Shown piece by piece: positions 1 to 9,998 of a DNA stretch of 55,723 bases. The position numbers and the translations under genes were made by a program. Positions within the stretch are counted from its first letter, which is position 1, and each line of letters begins with the position of its first letter. The notes beneath the pieces are model-generated. The model ran no database searches and was not told the DNA's origin. It worked only from the letters and a program-made list of their open reading frames with translations. Source of the stretch: Haliea sp. (lineage in GTDB: Bacteria; Pseudomonadota; Gammaproteobacteria; Pseudomonadales; Halieaceae); the NCBI GenBank assembly GCA_016704305.1, contig JADJAL010000012.1, positions 1-55,723 of the forward strand, in the 5' to 3' direction.

Positions 1-1019
1 GATACCGAGGGTAAAAGTCGGTTGATCGCCAGATATGACGCGCTTACTGATGTTGTCGATCACGAAGTAGTTGATGAAAGTGGACATGGAACCCATACAT
101 GGCAAGCATCATTGCCCACAGTGGCGAAACGACTAGAGACGGCGGGACCCACGGGCATACATAAAGGCGTTGCGCCAGATGTTGGCTTGGTTGCGGTGAA
201 GGTGTTGGATAGGGAGGGACGCACGTACTGAAATCGTGCGCGCCATACAACGGGTTGTTGATAATCGCGAAAAGAGAAGATCCGCGTGCTCAATCTTTCG
301 TTTGCGCCAAAGCCCCGACGGTCCTATTGGGAAGACCCGGGTTAATCAAGCGGCAATGCGGGCTTGGGCGGCGGGCAGAGAGGTAGTGGCTGCCGCTGGG
401 AACGATGGGCCAGATCCGGAAACGATAGGTTCACCTGGCAATCCGCCATACCTTATTACCGTGGGAGCCGTGACAGATTCCTGAACCTCGATACCGCGAC
501 GATGACTATATCCCCGATTTTCTCCTCCCGGTCCTACTCCCAGCGGGCACGTCAAGCCGGATGTGGTGGCGCTGGGAGGCCAATGACAGGCCTTATTCAC
601 CCTGAGTCTGCCATCGTTGTTGAGCAACCAGAGGACATACTTCGAACGGGAGAGTTTGTCTCAACAGGATCCTCCAAGCCAGCGCATTCGTCACCGGAAT
701 CCTCGCCTCTGATACAGCTGGAACCGGATCTCACCCCGATGACCCTCGCGCAAGTTAATCAGCAGTGTCGAGCGCGCTATCAATCGAAATGGAAAGCTTC
801 GCCTATAGCCCTTTTCAGCAGGGTTATGGATATGTGACCGCCACCCGTGCGGTTACCTTGGGCCAAAGAGGATGCGGAAACACCGATTTTGATTTACACG
901 CGGAATTGGAAAGCGCCCAGCATTTCTTGGGTCCCGCAATTGTTGATGATGAAGGTGGCCCGACGCTGCCAGGACTTCAATCGATTCTTTCGTCCGTGCC
1001 TAGCAATACGGGGGGATGA
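1..1019 (+). pseudogene. Subtilisin-like (S8) serine protease, truncated by the window and multiply frameshifted
   Basis: Pieces of an S8 peptidase appear in order but in different frames. The catalytic-His motif GHGTHT lies near 84-101, followed by GVAPDVGLVAVKVLD. The oxyanion-Asn segment AAGNDGP and VGAVTDS lie near 390-480. The active-site serine block is near 655-710, where STG, ASAFVTGILAS and LIQLEPDLTP can be read only by switching frames. A C-terminal GYGYVTATRAV-like stretch is near 815-855, and the last frame stops at 1019. The catalytic Asp region would lie to the left of the window. At least four frame changes and internal stops mean no functional protease can be made from the sequence as given. 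Family membership is clear from the motifs; the substrate is unknown. Real decay and poor sequence quality are both possible. Confidence 0.8.
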
Positions 1020-1492
1020 GTAATACCGCAAATGGGGTGTTAAAGACCACATAGAGCGACCGAATAGCAAGTTTAGTGACAAATCTCGCCCAGCACGCCA
1101 CCCATTGATTGATGGCTCTCTATCTGCAAGAAAGGGGATGTCATCGAAAACCCTCTCGTCAAACACCCTGTCAATCCGCCCCGAGCTCACCGCCTTGTTA
1201 GTTTCCGGCGAATGACCCTACGCAGTTAGCAGTGCGCTAGCCCCGCTTGTTACGCACATCTAATGTTTTCCCCGTCAGAAACATAGCGGCTGGTTTATCC
1301 TCCCGCCGCTTTACGTCGGCTAGAAATGCGATTGCCCCAAAAAGGGTATGTGTCTACCTATTTCTTGTCGACGGGAGCTCGTATAAATACGTCAAGTGCT
1401 AGGAATAAAAAGTGTGATCTAGACCCTCATGATAACGTTTAGGAGAGAGGGTTATCACATATTGAAACAGCTAAAGGACGGGAATTTAAAAT
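1020..1492. other. Intergenic stretch, no recognisable gene
   Basis: I see no protein family, RNA gene or clear promoter here. The stretch is more AT-rich toward its right end. It lies between the protease remnant and a possible broken signal-peptide coding stretch that starts near the ATG at 1493. Confidence 0.4.
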
Positions 1493-1583
1493 ATGAAAGC
1501 TTTAAGATCATAGGTTGTGCGGGAACCAAGGGTATTACGGCTCTTTTCATGTTTGTCTTATCTCATTCCTATAGATAGAGCGC

Positions 1584-2126
1584 ATGCGGCGTACGCCACA
1601 GGCTAACAGCGTCGGCAAAATTGGTCCACCGGATCAGTTACAGTTGGCAAACGATACAGAGTACACGGTAACCTCTGTCGGTAACAATGGGCGCAAAAGA
1701 AACATGGTCATGCCGAAGAATCAAGCTCATATTGGAGCGAATCTGCAATACCACAAAGTGGATACAAATGGCGTAGTCATAGCGCTAGTCAAAAATAGCG
1801 TCGCTGGCATGGCGGGATATGCGAAAGACGCACCCAATCCATGGGCTCGCAGCAGCTTCTCGGAGCAAGCGCGCAACCCCTGGGCACGGAGCAGCTTCTC
1901 GGAGCAAGCGCGCAACCCCTGGGCACGCAGCAGCTTCTCGGAGCAAGCGCGCAACCCTTGGGCACGCAGCAGCTTCTCGGAGCAAGCGCAACCCCTAGGC
2001 ACGGAGCAGCTTCTGGAGCAAGCGCGCAACCCCTGGGCACGCAGCAGTTTCTTCGGAGCAAGCGCAACCCTGGGCACGCAGCACTTTCGAACAAGCGCGC
2101 AAACCTTGGGCCTGCAGCTAATGTGA
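1584..2126 (+). CDS. Hypothetical protein with a 13-residue tandem repeat tail; possibly a broken secreted protein
   Basis: This is an open frame of 180 codons whose first 85 residues match no family I recognise. From about residue 87 the protein is built of a repeated unit, NPWARSSFSEQAR, encoded by 39-bp DNA repeats. Indels in later units throw the reading frame into other registers. Upstream, an ATG at 1493 opens a stretch that reads like a signal peptide ending in AHAAYA (about 1575-1595), but a TAG and a frame change separate it from this ORF. The original gene may therefore have encoded a secreted protein. No function is proposed. It is low confidence as an expressed gene, because repeat DNA can keep frames open by chance. 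Confidence 0.3.
   Translation: MRRTPQANSVGKIGPPDQLQLANDTEYTVTSVGNNGRKRNMVMPKNQAHIGANLQYHKVDTNGVVIALVKNSVAGMAGYAKDAPNPWARSSFSEQARNPWARSSFSEQARNPWARSSFSEQARNPWARSSFSEQAQPLGTEQLLEQARNPWARSSFFGASATLGTQHFRTSAQTLGLQLM
1842..2120 (+). repeat. Degenerate 39-bp tandem repeat, about 7.4 copies
   Basis: Units begin with TGGGCACG(C/G)AGCAGC. Unit boundaries are 1842, 1881, 1920, 1959, 1996, 2034, 2071 and a partial copy at 2107. The first three units are 39 bp; later ones are 37, 38, 37 and 36 bp through small deletions. Units 1-3 are nearly identical and divergence rises toward the right edge. A 39-bp period keeps a 13-residue translation in phase only over the first units. There are no unique spacers, so this is not a CRISPR array. 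Confidence 0.9.
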
Positions 2127-2162
2127 GGCCTTTGTTATAGACGTATTTGCCAAACGCATTGT

Positions 2163-2614
2163 GCGTTGGCGGATAAGGTGCTCCATGCAGACCCACTTCG
2201 TGCTCGGTGCGCTGGAGCCGTCACTGTATCACCAGCGCCCCACAGGGGATAAGTTACAGCGACCGAGGATCGCATTATCTCTCCGTTCGCTACCGGGAGC
2301 AGCTTGCCGAAGCGGGCATAGAACTGTCCTTCGGCAGTCGAGGGGATAGAGATAACAATGCCCTAGCCGAGACCATCAACGGCTTGACAAGACCGAAGCG
2401 ATCCACCGCGGCGATGGTCATGGAAAACGCGGAGTCTGTGGAGATGGGGAACCCGCGACGGGTACACTGGTTCAACCATCACCGACTGCTGGAAAACAAT
2501 CGGGTAGGCCGCCAGGCAGAAGGTGAGCAAACCACTAGCGGTTACTGGCTGAGAAGTAAAAGCTGGTGGGCCCAGATCTAATTCAAATTGCCTCCACGCA
2601 AAACGAGGCGATTC
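2163..2614 (+). mobile_element. IS3-family transposase (OrfB) C-terminal remnant with right end
   Basis: Translated pieces match the C-terminal half of an IS3-group OrfB integrase in order: GWRI..SM.THFVLGALE, then SDRGSHYLSVRYREQLAEAGIELS (the second catalytic Asp lies in SDRG), then DNNALAETINGL (the catalytic Glu region) and WFNHHRLLE. These need at least two frame changes, near 2255 and 2390. The bases around 2589-2614 resemble the terminal inverted repeat typical of this IS group. The N-terminal half of orfB and all of orfA are missing, so the element is dead. Confidence 0.75.
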
Positions 2615-2629
2615 ATAACTTCCGCCTCA

Positions 2630-3430
2630 TCTCCTTCCGAGTAGCGAATTGTTCTCCGTGAATTGGCTCCACTTTGAGCAGTTCTCTGCCCAGACGTTGT
2701 CCCATCGATTCCCCATACTACTCATGTTGCAGATCATTTCATGCTCGTCCGGCAGTACTCTGGGAAGCCCCTCAATAATGGCTTCTGTGATTAGGCACCG
2801 GTCGGCATGCTGCGAACGCAACAGCGCCGTCGTGAGCGCGTCACAGACCAATTTTTGCGGTCTGCGGGACATCGGCCCAGCCAATCACCCTGCGAGAGTA
2901 CAGGTCAAACACGGTAGCTAAGTATAATCAGCCTCCTCGGTCCGCAGGTAGGGGAGATGGTCGCTAACGTAGTTATGGTTGACTGCGCAGCGGTAAAACT
3001 ATAATTCAGCAGATTAGGGGCCATCGGCAAATTATAGCGGGAGTAAGTGGTCGACTAGAACTTCTTGTCGCCTTGGTCCCCGCGCTTCCGTCGCCGCAGG
3101 CTGCTGGCAACCTTTGCACTCATGGCAGTGCGTCAGCATTGACCAGATTCAAATTTAATTAGCAATCCAGAGCGGCCTTTCTTATTTTCAAAGGCCCCTG
3201 ACGACTCTTTTCCAGCCGGTGCCGCTCCTCCCACCAAGGCGATCTCTGTCGCCGCTGCTTACTTCGCCAATATACGTCACTGCGCCACATTCAGCACTGG
3301 CCAAATGGTCGTCACCGGAATGTAGGTGCATGATCCATAAACACAAACTTCACTTCAGGCTTTTGGCGGAGTATATGACCGTCCTTGTAACGATGGCGAG
3401 GTACTCCGCCACCTCGGCCAATTGATGTAC
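2630..3430 (-). mobile_element. IS3-family orfB remnant, opposite strand
   Basis: On the minus strand a second, different IS3-type OrfB can be followed through several frame breaks. A possible N-terminal stretch, FPVTTIWPVLNV, lies near 3310. LRTEE and ATVFDLYSRRVIGWA lie near 2890-2945, followed by SRRPQKLVCDALTTALL near 2815-2865. NMSSMGNRWDNVWAEN, the catalytic-Glu region, lies near 2690-2735. The usual SDRGSQY block is corrupted. Length and order fit one orfB of about 270-280 codons. The C-terminal part is the firmer assignment; the N-terminal part is tentative. It abuts the right end of the preceding IS3 remnant tail to tail. Confidence 0.6.
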
Positions 3431-4192
3431 AAGGCGGGTAGCGATCTCAACGGCTTGTTGCCACCATATTTCACTGCGGTCCTGTGCAGTGCACGCCTTG
3501 TCTCTCCATCTAGTTATCTATTTGGCATGGCACGGTAAAGCGCGGGACTCGAACTCAACCGCTAGGGACCATGTGCAGACTTCGCTGTATTCCACGCAAT
3601 TGGTTGACACAGAATTTTGAACGCCGCCCCTGAAATTCTAACATCACTAGCCACCCGGAGCCCCGACTTGTTCGCCATCCCGAAATTTACATGCAATGAT
3701 GTCGGCGAACTCCTCACAGTCACAGGGCGTCTATCATTAGGCAGGATCAAGCCAACTTATTTTCTGGCGACTAATGCGCCGGATTCTTGCCATCCACCCG
3801 CACTGTTAAACCCTCCTCGGGCTTGTTTTGTGCCAATGAAACAGGGTGATGTCGGGGGATACCATGCTTCACGGGACAACACTGGCACTTGACAGGTTCT
3901 TTGGGCGGCATCATTCTCTTAAGCGCCGCTTGCTTGCGTTCCTCTGGATATTATCGCTTCATATTGACGAAAAATTAGACACGACAACCACCCTGACTCG
4001 GAGAGTTGTGGAACAGCCGCCAACTTCACAGAAGTCTTGACCGCCCGCCTCTGAATCAGCTTTACTTGAGTCGTCGCCAGTGCAAAAAAAGATTGGATCA
4101 TGGGTATATATAAATTAGCATAATGGTTCCGGCCTGCACAAAATACGGGAGTTGTATAAGATTTTTTACATCATAATAGTAGGCATTTATGA
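3431..4192. other. Intergenic stretch, no recognisable gene
   Basis: Short open frames here (for example around 3617-3892) match no family and lack a ribosome binding site. Base composition shifts from GC-rich to AT-rich near 4090, just before the sensor kinase remnant. A run rich in T and A at 4160-4190 may hold the promoter of that gene, but no clear -35/-10 pair is visible. Confidence 0.35.
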
Positions 4193-7100
4193 ATGAAATT
4201 GATAATAACGGCTTTAAATTTTGTACTTTTGTTTTGCCATCATGTTCCAGCCTATGCATCACAAGCGCGACTATCTCAGTCCACTCTGTCCATTTTGATT
4301 GATCAACCAGTCATAGCCGCGATCTTTCGTGATAGATTGGGAGGCTTTGATAGGCACTCAGGAAGGCTCCATAGAAATTCGATGGCGCGAACTTAGTTCT
4401 GTCCAATCTCCTGATTTGAAACAACGAAAACTGGATCCCCTCTTCAGACATTAGGGGAATTGCTGAAGATGGTGATGGAACCTACCCTCGCAACATACGG
4501 TGGGGACTGCGCTGGGACACGATCACAAACGCATTTGTACCAAGTCGTTACTTGAATTCAGACGAGGATTACCAGCTCACCTATCTCCATGTAGCCAATG
4601 GCGGTAATATTTGGACAGGAACTAAGGACAAGGTGATTCGCTATGGCAAAGATTTCCATTTTTCTGCGAATTGGCATGGAGTCTCGTACATTACAAAGAC
4701 TGTGGGAACACCATATACTTTTATAGAAGTTGAACCTGGCGAGCTTATAGTGGGAAGCAGTTTTGGTCTAGCAAAATTATCAAACCACAACAAAACAGTC
4801 ACAAAATATGACCTATCACCTTTAGGCATTCAAGGATACTTTGGAGTTACCGCAATCGAATTGGATATTGCGGGGAACCTTTTAATCGGAACTGATACTG
4901 GCGATTTAGCTGTTTAGATTTGGCTAGTGGCATTGTTGTTGCCCACGCCACTTTGGGAAGAAATTCCCCAAAGCTAGTATCTGACTTCGCGTTTCATGAC
5001 GATAAGTTGCTTATCGCAACTGACGAAGGCCTCTATTTGTCGGACACAGATCTCTCGAACATTTCCGACATAAGCTTAGAAGGCGCGGGGCTTCTAGTAG
5101 CGATGTAACAAGCCTTTATCAAGACGCTGATCATGTATGGGTAGGAACATATAACGGACTAGATATTTTATCCTCGGCTCCATTCGAACTATTCAATAAT
5201 AAAAATAGCGGCGTAAATAACGATGTGCTTTCGTTTGAACAAGATTCTAGTGGTCGCATCTGGGTTGGTACTTACGGTGGATTATACTTTATGATGAGAG
5301 CCGAAAGTCGAATAGTAAATTTGAAATTCAATTTGAATCTGCTGTTTTAGTTGATCAGCGAGTAACCGCACTAGCTGCTTCTAAAGGTCAGCAACTTTGG
5401 GTAGGCTTTTATCGAGGGGGGCTTCAGTCGATAAATACTATGACGGGGGAAACATATGCACCTAAAATTGAAAATGCGAGCGAAATGTTTGTAATGGACT
5501 TGTTTGAAGACAAAGCTAAAAATCTGTGGATTGCAACGCAAACACACGGCTTGATTCGAGTAACTTCCGACAAAATTTACTATTATTATAGTAGCGGCAT
5601 ACTTATTGAAAAAGGTGTGTCTTTAATTTTCTCCGGATTAGACAAGCTCATAGTTGTCTCAACTAAAAACAAAATATATGAATATAATTATAATACTAAT
5701 AGATTCTCCATTTTGGATTTCGACTTTGGCTTTGGATTAGATAAAACCGTTATTTTTAGCATAAGCCAAAGTCAAAACGGAGACATCTGGTTTGGCACCA
5801 AAGACCACCCCCCCCGGGGGCTTGTTTCAATGGCGAAACTCCGATCAAAAATCGAAGATATTCAGACTAAATCATGTTGGTAAGGGAACTGAGTTAGAAT
5901 ATGCAACCATTTATGGAATATCTTCGGATGTGACAGGAAGTTTATGGTGCTCAACTCAAAGCGGGGTATTAAAACTTAGTTCAAGTGGTCAGCCGATCAA
6001 GAGGTTTACCATGGCGGATGGGCTGCAGGGCGGCGATTTTTCATTTGGAGCATCATTCACCAGCCAAGCAGGTCTCATCTACCTTCGGTGGGATGAATGA
6101 TACAAACAGATTCGATCCGAACCAAATCAAAATTGATAGCTCTGAATCTCCCATGCGAATGACTGGCATTAGTTTTCCAGAACAAGACGACAACAGAAGC
6201 ACGAAAGGACTTTCTGACGTCAAGAATTTGCAATTAACATATAAGGACCAAGTTGTCACATTCCAATTTAGCGTTCTCGATTTTATTGATGTCGAAAAAA
6301 ACCAATTCCGCTACAAACTCGAAAACTTTGACACTCAGTGGATAGAAAGCGGTACAAGAAATACTGCAACCTACGCAGAACCTCCCCGCCGGCAACTATA
6401 TGTGCTGCGGGTTCAAGGCGCAACTCTGCAGGTATATGGAATCGTGAAGGAATTAAACTTGGCATTCAAGTGCTTCCTCCCCGTGGCGCTCTTTGGTGGG
6501 CTTACATAATCTATTGCACGACATTGCTATTACTTTCTTGGGGACTGCATCGTATTTATCGCAGTTATGCCATCGATAGACTGTCCGCACAAATGGCACG
6601 AGAAATGTTCGAGGCTGAAAACAAAGCTGATGACGATGCAGGAACAGCTCGAACTTCAGGACGAGATTGTTAAATCGACTTATCAGCACAATATTACGAC
6701 ACTATCATTAGTCAACGACTGTATTTACGCACGAAGCGTCAATCTACCAGATAAATTAAGACATAGTTCGACACAGAGTAGCATCAGGCGCATTTCTGCT
6801 TTATCCAGCCTGGAAGACTGCATTAGCTATCAGGCCGGTGGTCCGGTCGCAAATCTTCATAAGTACACAGATGATATTTTACATGTCCTACTTGAGAATA
6901 CTCCTGTGAACGGGAAACGATTGTGGCCATCAACGAAGTGACAGCGATTCCACTTTCAGCCGACCTAGCATCTCCAATCTCCTCATACTATACGAATTGT
7001 TGGAAAATAGCGTACAACACGCTTTTGTGGACGACTCCCGGCGAATTATATTCATGTGAAATTGGAGCCTAGAACTACTGACACAGAATACTCTCGCTAT

Positions 7101-7277
7101 TTGTACTTATCTGTTCATGACAGCGGTATAGGTGTGCGCGATGACATTGAAGAACTAGCAAGAGAAGGTTCCGGGATCGCTATGGTGCATTCCATTGTCA
7201 AAAGACATGGCGGAAGTGTGCACTACTCCGGCGAAAACGGCACCCGAGTTTTGATAACCATCCCTGATAACACTTAA
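4193..7277 (+). pseudogene. Two-component-regulator-propeller sensor histidine kinase (frameshifted)
   Basis: The ATG at 4193 begins a good signal peptide (KLIITALNFVLLF...AYA) followed by LSQSTLSILIDQPVIAAIF, typical of the start of ligand-sensing propeller kinases. Propeller blades with W-x-G-T/TYGG-like motifs run through 4340-6060 (IWTGTKD, VWVGTYN, IWVGTYGG, LWIATQTHG, IWFGTKD, LWCSTQSG). A Y_Y_Y domain follows (DQVVTFQFSVLDF, FRYKLENFDTQWIE; 6250-6440), then a single membrane helix (about 6508-6560) and a dimerisation region with a candidate His in TYQHNITTLS (6680). The ATPase domain shows the N box ELLENS.QHAF (6990-7030), G1 DSGIG (7120) and G2 GSGIAMVHSIVKRHGGSV (7170-7220). About ten frame changes or stops interrupt it. 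The region is clearly AT-richer than the flanks, which suggests foreign origin. An intact version would be about 1020 residues. Confidence 0.8.
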
Positions 7278-7351
7278 GGAGCGTAAGCTTCCCCAATTGA
7301 GCAACAGGACATAACTAGAGCTTTCTGGCATTTTATAGCCAGGAGGTTCAC

Positions 7352-7618
7352 ATGAAAAAATCACGTTTCACCGAGTCCCAGGTCGTCGCCATCCTGAAGG
7401 AGGCCGACGCGGGGATGCTGGTCAAGGACATCTGCCGAAAGCACGGCATCAGCGATGCCACCTACTACACCTGGAAGGCCAAGTACGGTGGCATGGAGGC
7501 GTCCGATCTCAAGCGCATGAAGGAGATGGAGAACGAAAACGCCAAGCTCAAGCGGATGTACGCCGACCTTGCGCTGGAAAATGCCGCCATGAAGGAGCTC
7601 ATTACAAAAAAGCTCTGA
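7352..7618 (+). CDS. IS3-family transposase OrfA
   Basis: This 88-residue protein has an N-terminal helix-turn-helix (FTESQVVAILKEADAG...DICRKHGISDATYYTWKAKYGG) followed by a leucine-zipper-like helix (MKEMENENAKLKRMYADLALENAAMKELI). That is the standard OrfA of the IS51/IS407-type branch of the IS3 family. It binds the terminal inverted repeats and forms the N-terminus of the OrfAB transposase. The ATG at 7352 follows AGGAGG at 7341-7346. The gene is intact. The slippery heptamer for OrfAB production lies at its 3' end. The partner orfB is broken, so the element should not transpose on its own. Confidence 0.9.
   Translation: MKKSRFTESQVVAILKEADAGMLVKDICRKHGISDATYYTWKAKYGGMEASDLKRMKEMENENAKLKRMYADLALENAAMKELITKKL
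7606..7612 (+). promoter_or_regulatory. Programmed -1 frameshift signal (A AAA AAG)
   Basis: The heptamer AAAAAAG lies in register with the orfA zero frame (AAA 7607-7609, AAG 7610-7612), six bases before the orfA stop at 7616-7618. Slipping back one base gives KALTPAAK, which is how OrfB of this IS group begins after fusion. IS3-family elements are known to use A6G sites to make OrfAB. Confidence 0.8.
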
Positions 7619-8462
7619 CACCGGCGGCGAAGCAGCGGCAGACTTTCGGGTGAAGGATCAGAAGCTGTCCGTCGCCCGCTCCTGTCTGTGTGTAGGGACT
7701 TTCCAGATCGGCCTATTATCGGCCACCGGAGCATTGGACCGTGCGAGACGCCGAGACGACGCCGCCGCGCTGGCTGAACTGGCGGAGGGTCGACCGAGTC
7801 GGGGTTTCTGGAAGTGCCGCAAGCAACTGCGGCGCCAAGGGCACCCCTGGAATCTCAAGCGCATTTACCGGGTATACAAGATGATGAATCTGCACTTGCG
7901 GCGCCGGGCGAAGCAGTGTTTACCGAAACGGCATCGGGTTGAGCTCTATGTGCCTGCGCTACCGGATACGGTGTGGTCTGCGGACTTCATGTCCGACGCA
8001 CTGCTGACCGGAAAGCGTTTTCGGACGTTTAACATCACTGACGATTTCAACCGCGAGGCATTGCATATCGAGATCGACACCTCCATCACGTCCGAGCGTC
8101 TGGTTCGTGGGTATTTGAGCAGTTGCGGCGTGAGCACGGCTTGCCCGAAGTGCTACGGACAGACAACGGGGCCGGAATTCTCGGAGAGGCGTTTACGGCC
8201 TGGGCCAGAGAGGCTGGCATGGCAATCCAGTACATCCAGCCGGGTAAGCCTAACCAGAACGCCTACATAGAGCGCTTCAATCGAACGTATCGTGAAGAGG
8301 TGCTGGATCAGTATCTGTTTATCCCCTCGACCATGTGCGAGGCACATGGCTTTGGATGATCGAGTGCAACGAGGAGCGACCGCACGATGCGCTGGGCGAT
8401 CTGACGCCGCTGGAAAGAGAAAACAAGCCGCCGGAAACCCTAGTTTTGAACTGTGCATTTGA
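7613..8462 (+). pseudogene. IS3-family transposase OrfB (DDE integrase), frameshifted
   Basis: OrfB is entered by the -1 frame at 7613 (ALTPAAK). It is interrupted near 7650, 7690-7750, 8110, 8175 and 8325. Recognisable blocks are KDQKLSVARSCLCVG, SRSAYYRPPEHW, RGFWKCRKQLRRQG..WNLKRIYRVYKMM, TVWSADFMSDAL (first Asp), LRTDNG (second Asp) and GKPNQNAYIERFNRTYREEVLD (Glu). It ends NPSFELCI at the TGA 8460-8462, with ERPHDALGDLTP upstream, as in IS51-group OrfB. The DDE residues can all be seen, but in different frames. The terminal inverted repeats of the element could not be identified. Confidence 0.85.
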
Positions 8463-8486
8463 CGTGAAGTTTACGGGATGACCCCG

Positions 8487-8621
8487 ATACAGTCGGCAAA
8501 GATCAATGGCCTTGATCCGCAGGCGTATCTGCGCGATGTACTTGAGCGTATGCCCACAGCCAGGCGATCAGACCTGGATGAGCTGCTGCCGCACAATTGG
8601 AAAGCGCCGGTCAAGGTGTGA
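8487..8621 (+). pseudogene. IS66-family transposase (TnpC), C-terminal tail only
   Basis: The reading frame ending at the TGA 8619-8621 contains AKINGLDPQAYLRDVLERMP, then LDELLPHNW. This is the characteristic C-terminal region of IS66 TnpC transposases. Everything upstream is replaced by the IS3-family orfB, whose stop lies only about 25 bp away. The IS3-type element therefore probably inserted into, or recombined with, an older IS66 copy. The GC-rich bases just after the stop (about 8622-8637) may be the IS66 right end. Confidence 0.75.
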
Positions 8622-8913
8622 TGGCTGGGCGGTTACATTCTTGTTTTTGTTGGCTTGGTCATCGCTGCCCCTGTGTGCAGTAAAGTTCGATGACCATTTA
8701 CACAGTTAAATTGACATCTTCGTTGGCCAGGGTTCTATGCAGCGTTATTCAAATAGGAATCGACGTTGTCATAGTAACTGCGCATCGGAAAATGTTATTC
8801 TATCTAACTGTTTGAATTTTACAAAAATACTCAGTTATTATTTGCGGTAACAGTTTGTGCCCACAGGCGGGATACCTTGTTTTTCCGGGGCAGAGCTAGA
8901 TCAGGATAATCCG
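8622..8913. other. AT-rich intergenic stretch
   Basis: No coding potential recognised. It lies between the IS66 tail and the first glycosyltransferase remnant. AT-rich runs around 8780-8850 could include promoter elements, but none is convincing. Confidence 0.35.
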
Positions 8914-9835
8914 ATGAAACTTTCAGTAATCTCGTTTCTATGATATGGTGCGAGAAATTCCCCGCACCTGTAGAGTTTGGCGCGCGACTACCAACACGGT
9001 GCTCGCGATCTTAATTATGAAGTGCTGTTGATCGACAATGGCTCACCTGTTCCACTGGATGAGGCTACATGGGCGGGAATCGATGCCTGTTAGGTTGATT
9101 TGCGTGCCGGTGACGCCCCCGCCCTCCCCAGCGAAGGCGATAATATTGCATCTCGCAGAGGCGAAGGGGCGAAATTGTCTGCCTGATGATAGATGGCGCG
9201 CACCCTGTGGACCCCAGGTGTGTTTCGCATGGCGATTTCCGGCTATCAGGCTTTTGATAATGCAGTTGTTGCAATTCGGTACTTTTTATCTTGGGGTCGA
9301 AGAGCAAACTGTGTCTGTGAACAAAGGCTGCGACAAGCAGGCGGAGGACAAACTGCTGGAACGCATTCATTGGCCCAGGGATGGCTACCGGCTCTTTGAG
9401 ATCAGCACGCCACTGCGCTCAGGGGCGAAGAAGTTTACCTGGTTCAATGGCATGTTTGAATCAAATTGTCTTTTCATGAGGAAGTCGCTTTTGGAAACTT
9501 GGTGGCGCAGATGAGCGCTTCGATCATCCTGGTGGTGGCTTCCTGAACCTGGATACTTTCAAGCGTGCTGTTGAGGCGGCGGGTGTTACTCCGATACAAA
9601 TTATCGGTGAAGGCAGTTCACCAGTTGCACGGCGGTCTAACGACCAATAGTGACAGCGGAAAGCGTGCAGCTCTGCTGGAGAGGTATCGCGAGCAGTACG
9701 CGCGGATTCGCGGCCACACTGAACTTCGCGGCAAAGGTCCCATTTATTTATATGGGCCAAGTATGCCTACGGTCGCTTCAAATATCACTGCAGTGGAACG
9801 CCGACGGGCACGCCTTTGCAGGAAAGCTGGTTGAT
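8914..9835 (+). pseudogene. Family-2 glycosyltransferase, copy A (frameshifted)
   Basis: The ATG at 8914 starts KLSVISF..YDMVREIPRT, the beginning of a GT-A fold glycosyltransferase. DNGSPVPLDEA near 9038-9065 corresponds to the nucleotide-sugar-binding region. Then come EIVCLMIDGAH (the DXD-like region, about 9170-9200), EDKLLERIHWPRDGYRLFEISTPLRSGAKKFTWFNGMFESNCLFMRKSLLE (9345-9500), DERFDHPGGGFLNLD (9515-9555) and GEGS.HQLHGGLTTNSDSGKRAALLERYREQYARIRGH (9608-9718). The frame changes at least six times. A second, clearly homologous copy follows about 160 bp downstream. The role was probably transfer of a sugar to a surface polysaccharide; donor and acceptor are unknown. Confidence 0.7.
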
Positions 9836-9998
9836 CAGTGATCTGGAAGCTTCGCGCATTTGCAATTTACTTGTTCGAGAATCCTGGTTTTTGGCCCGGC
9901 GTTACTTTGCCAAATGCAGCGAATTTCTTTTACTATGTGGGTACGCGTTATTCTGACGTCAGTTCCTGAATGCCCGCGCATCCACCTATGAGACCTCC

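Noticed and set aside
1842..2120. CRISPR-like array
   Set aside because: The repeats are directly adjacent with no unique spacers and no cas gene is present.
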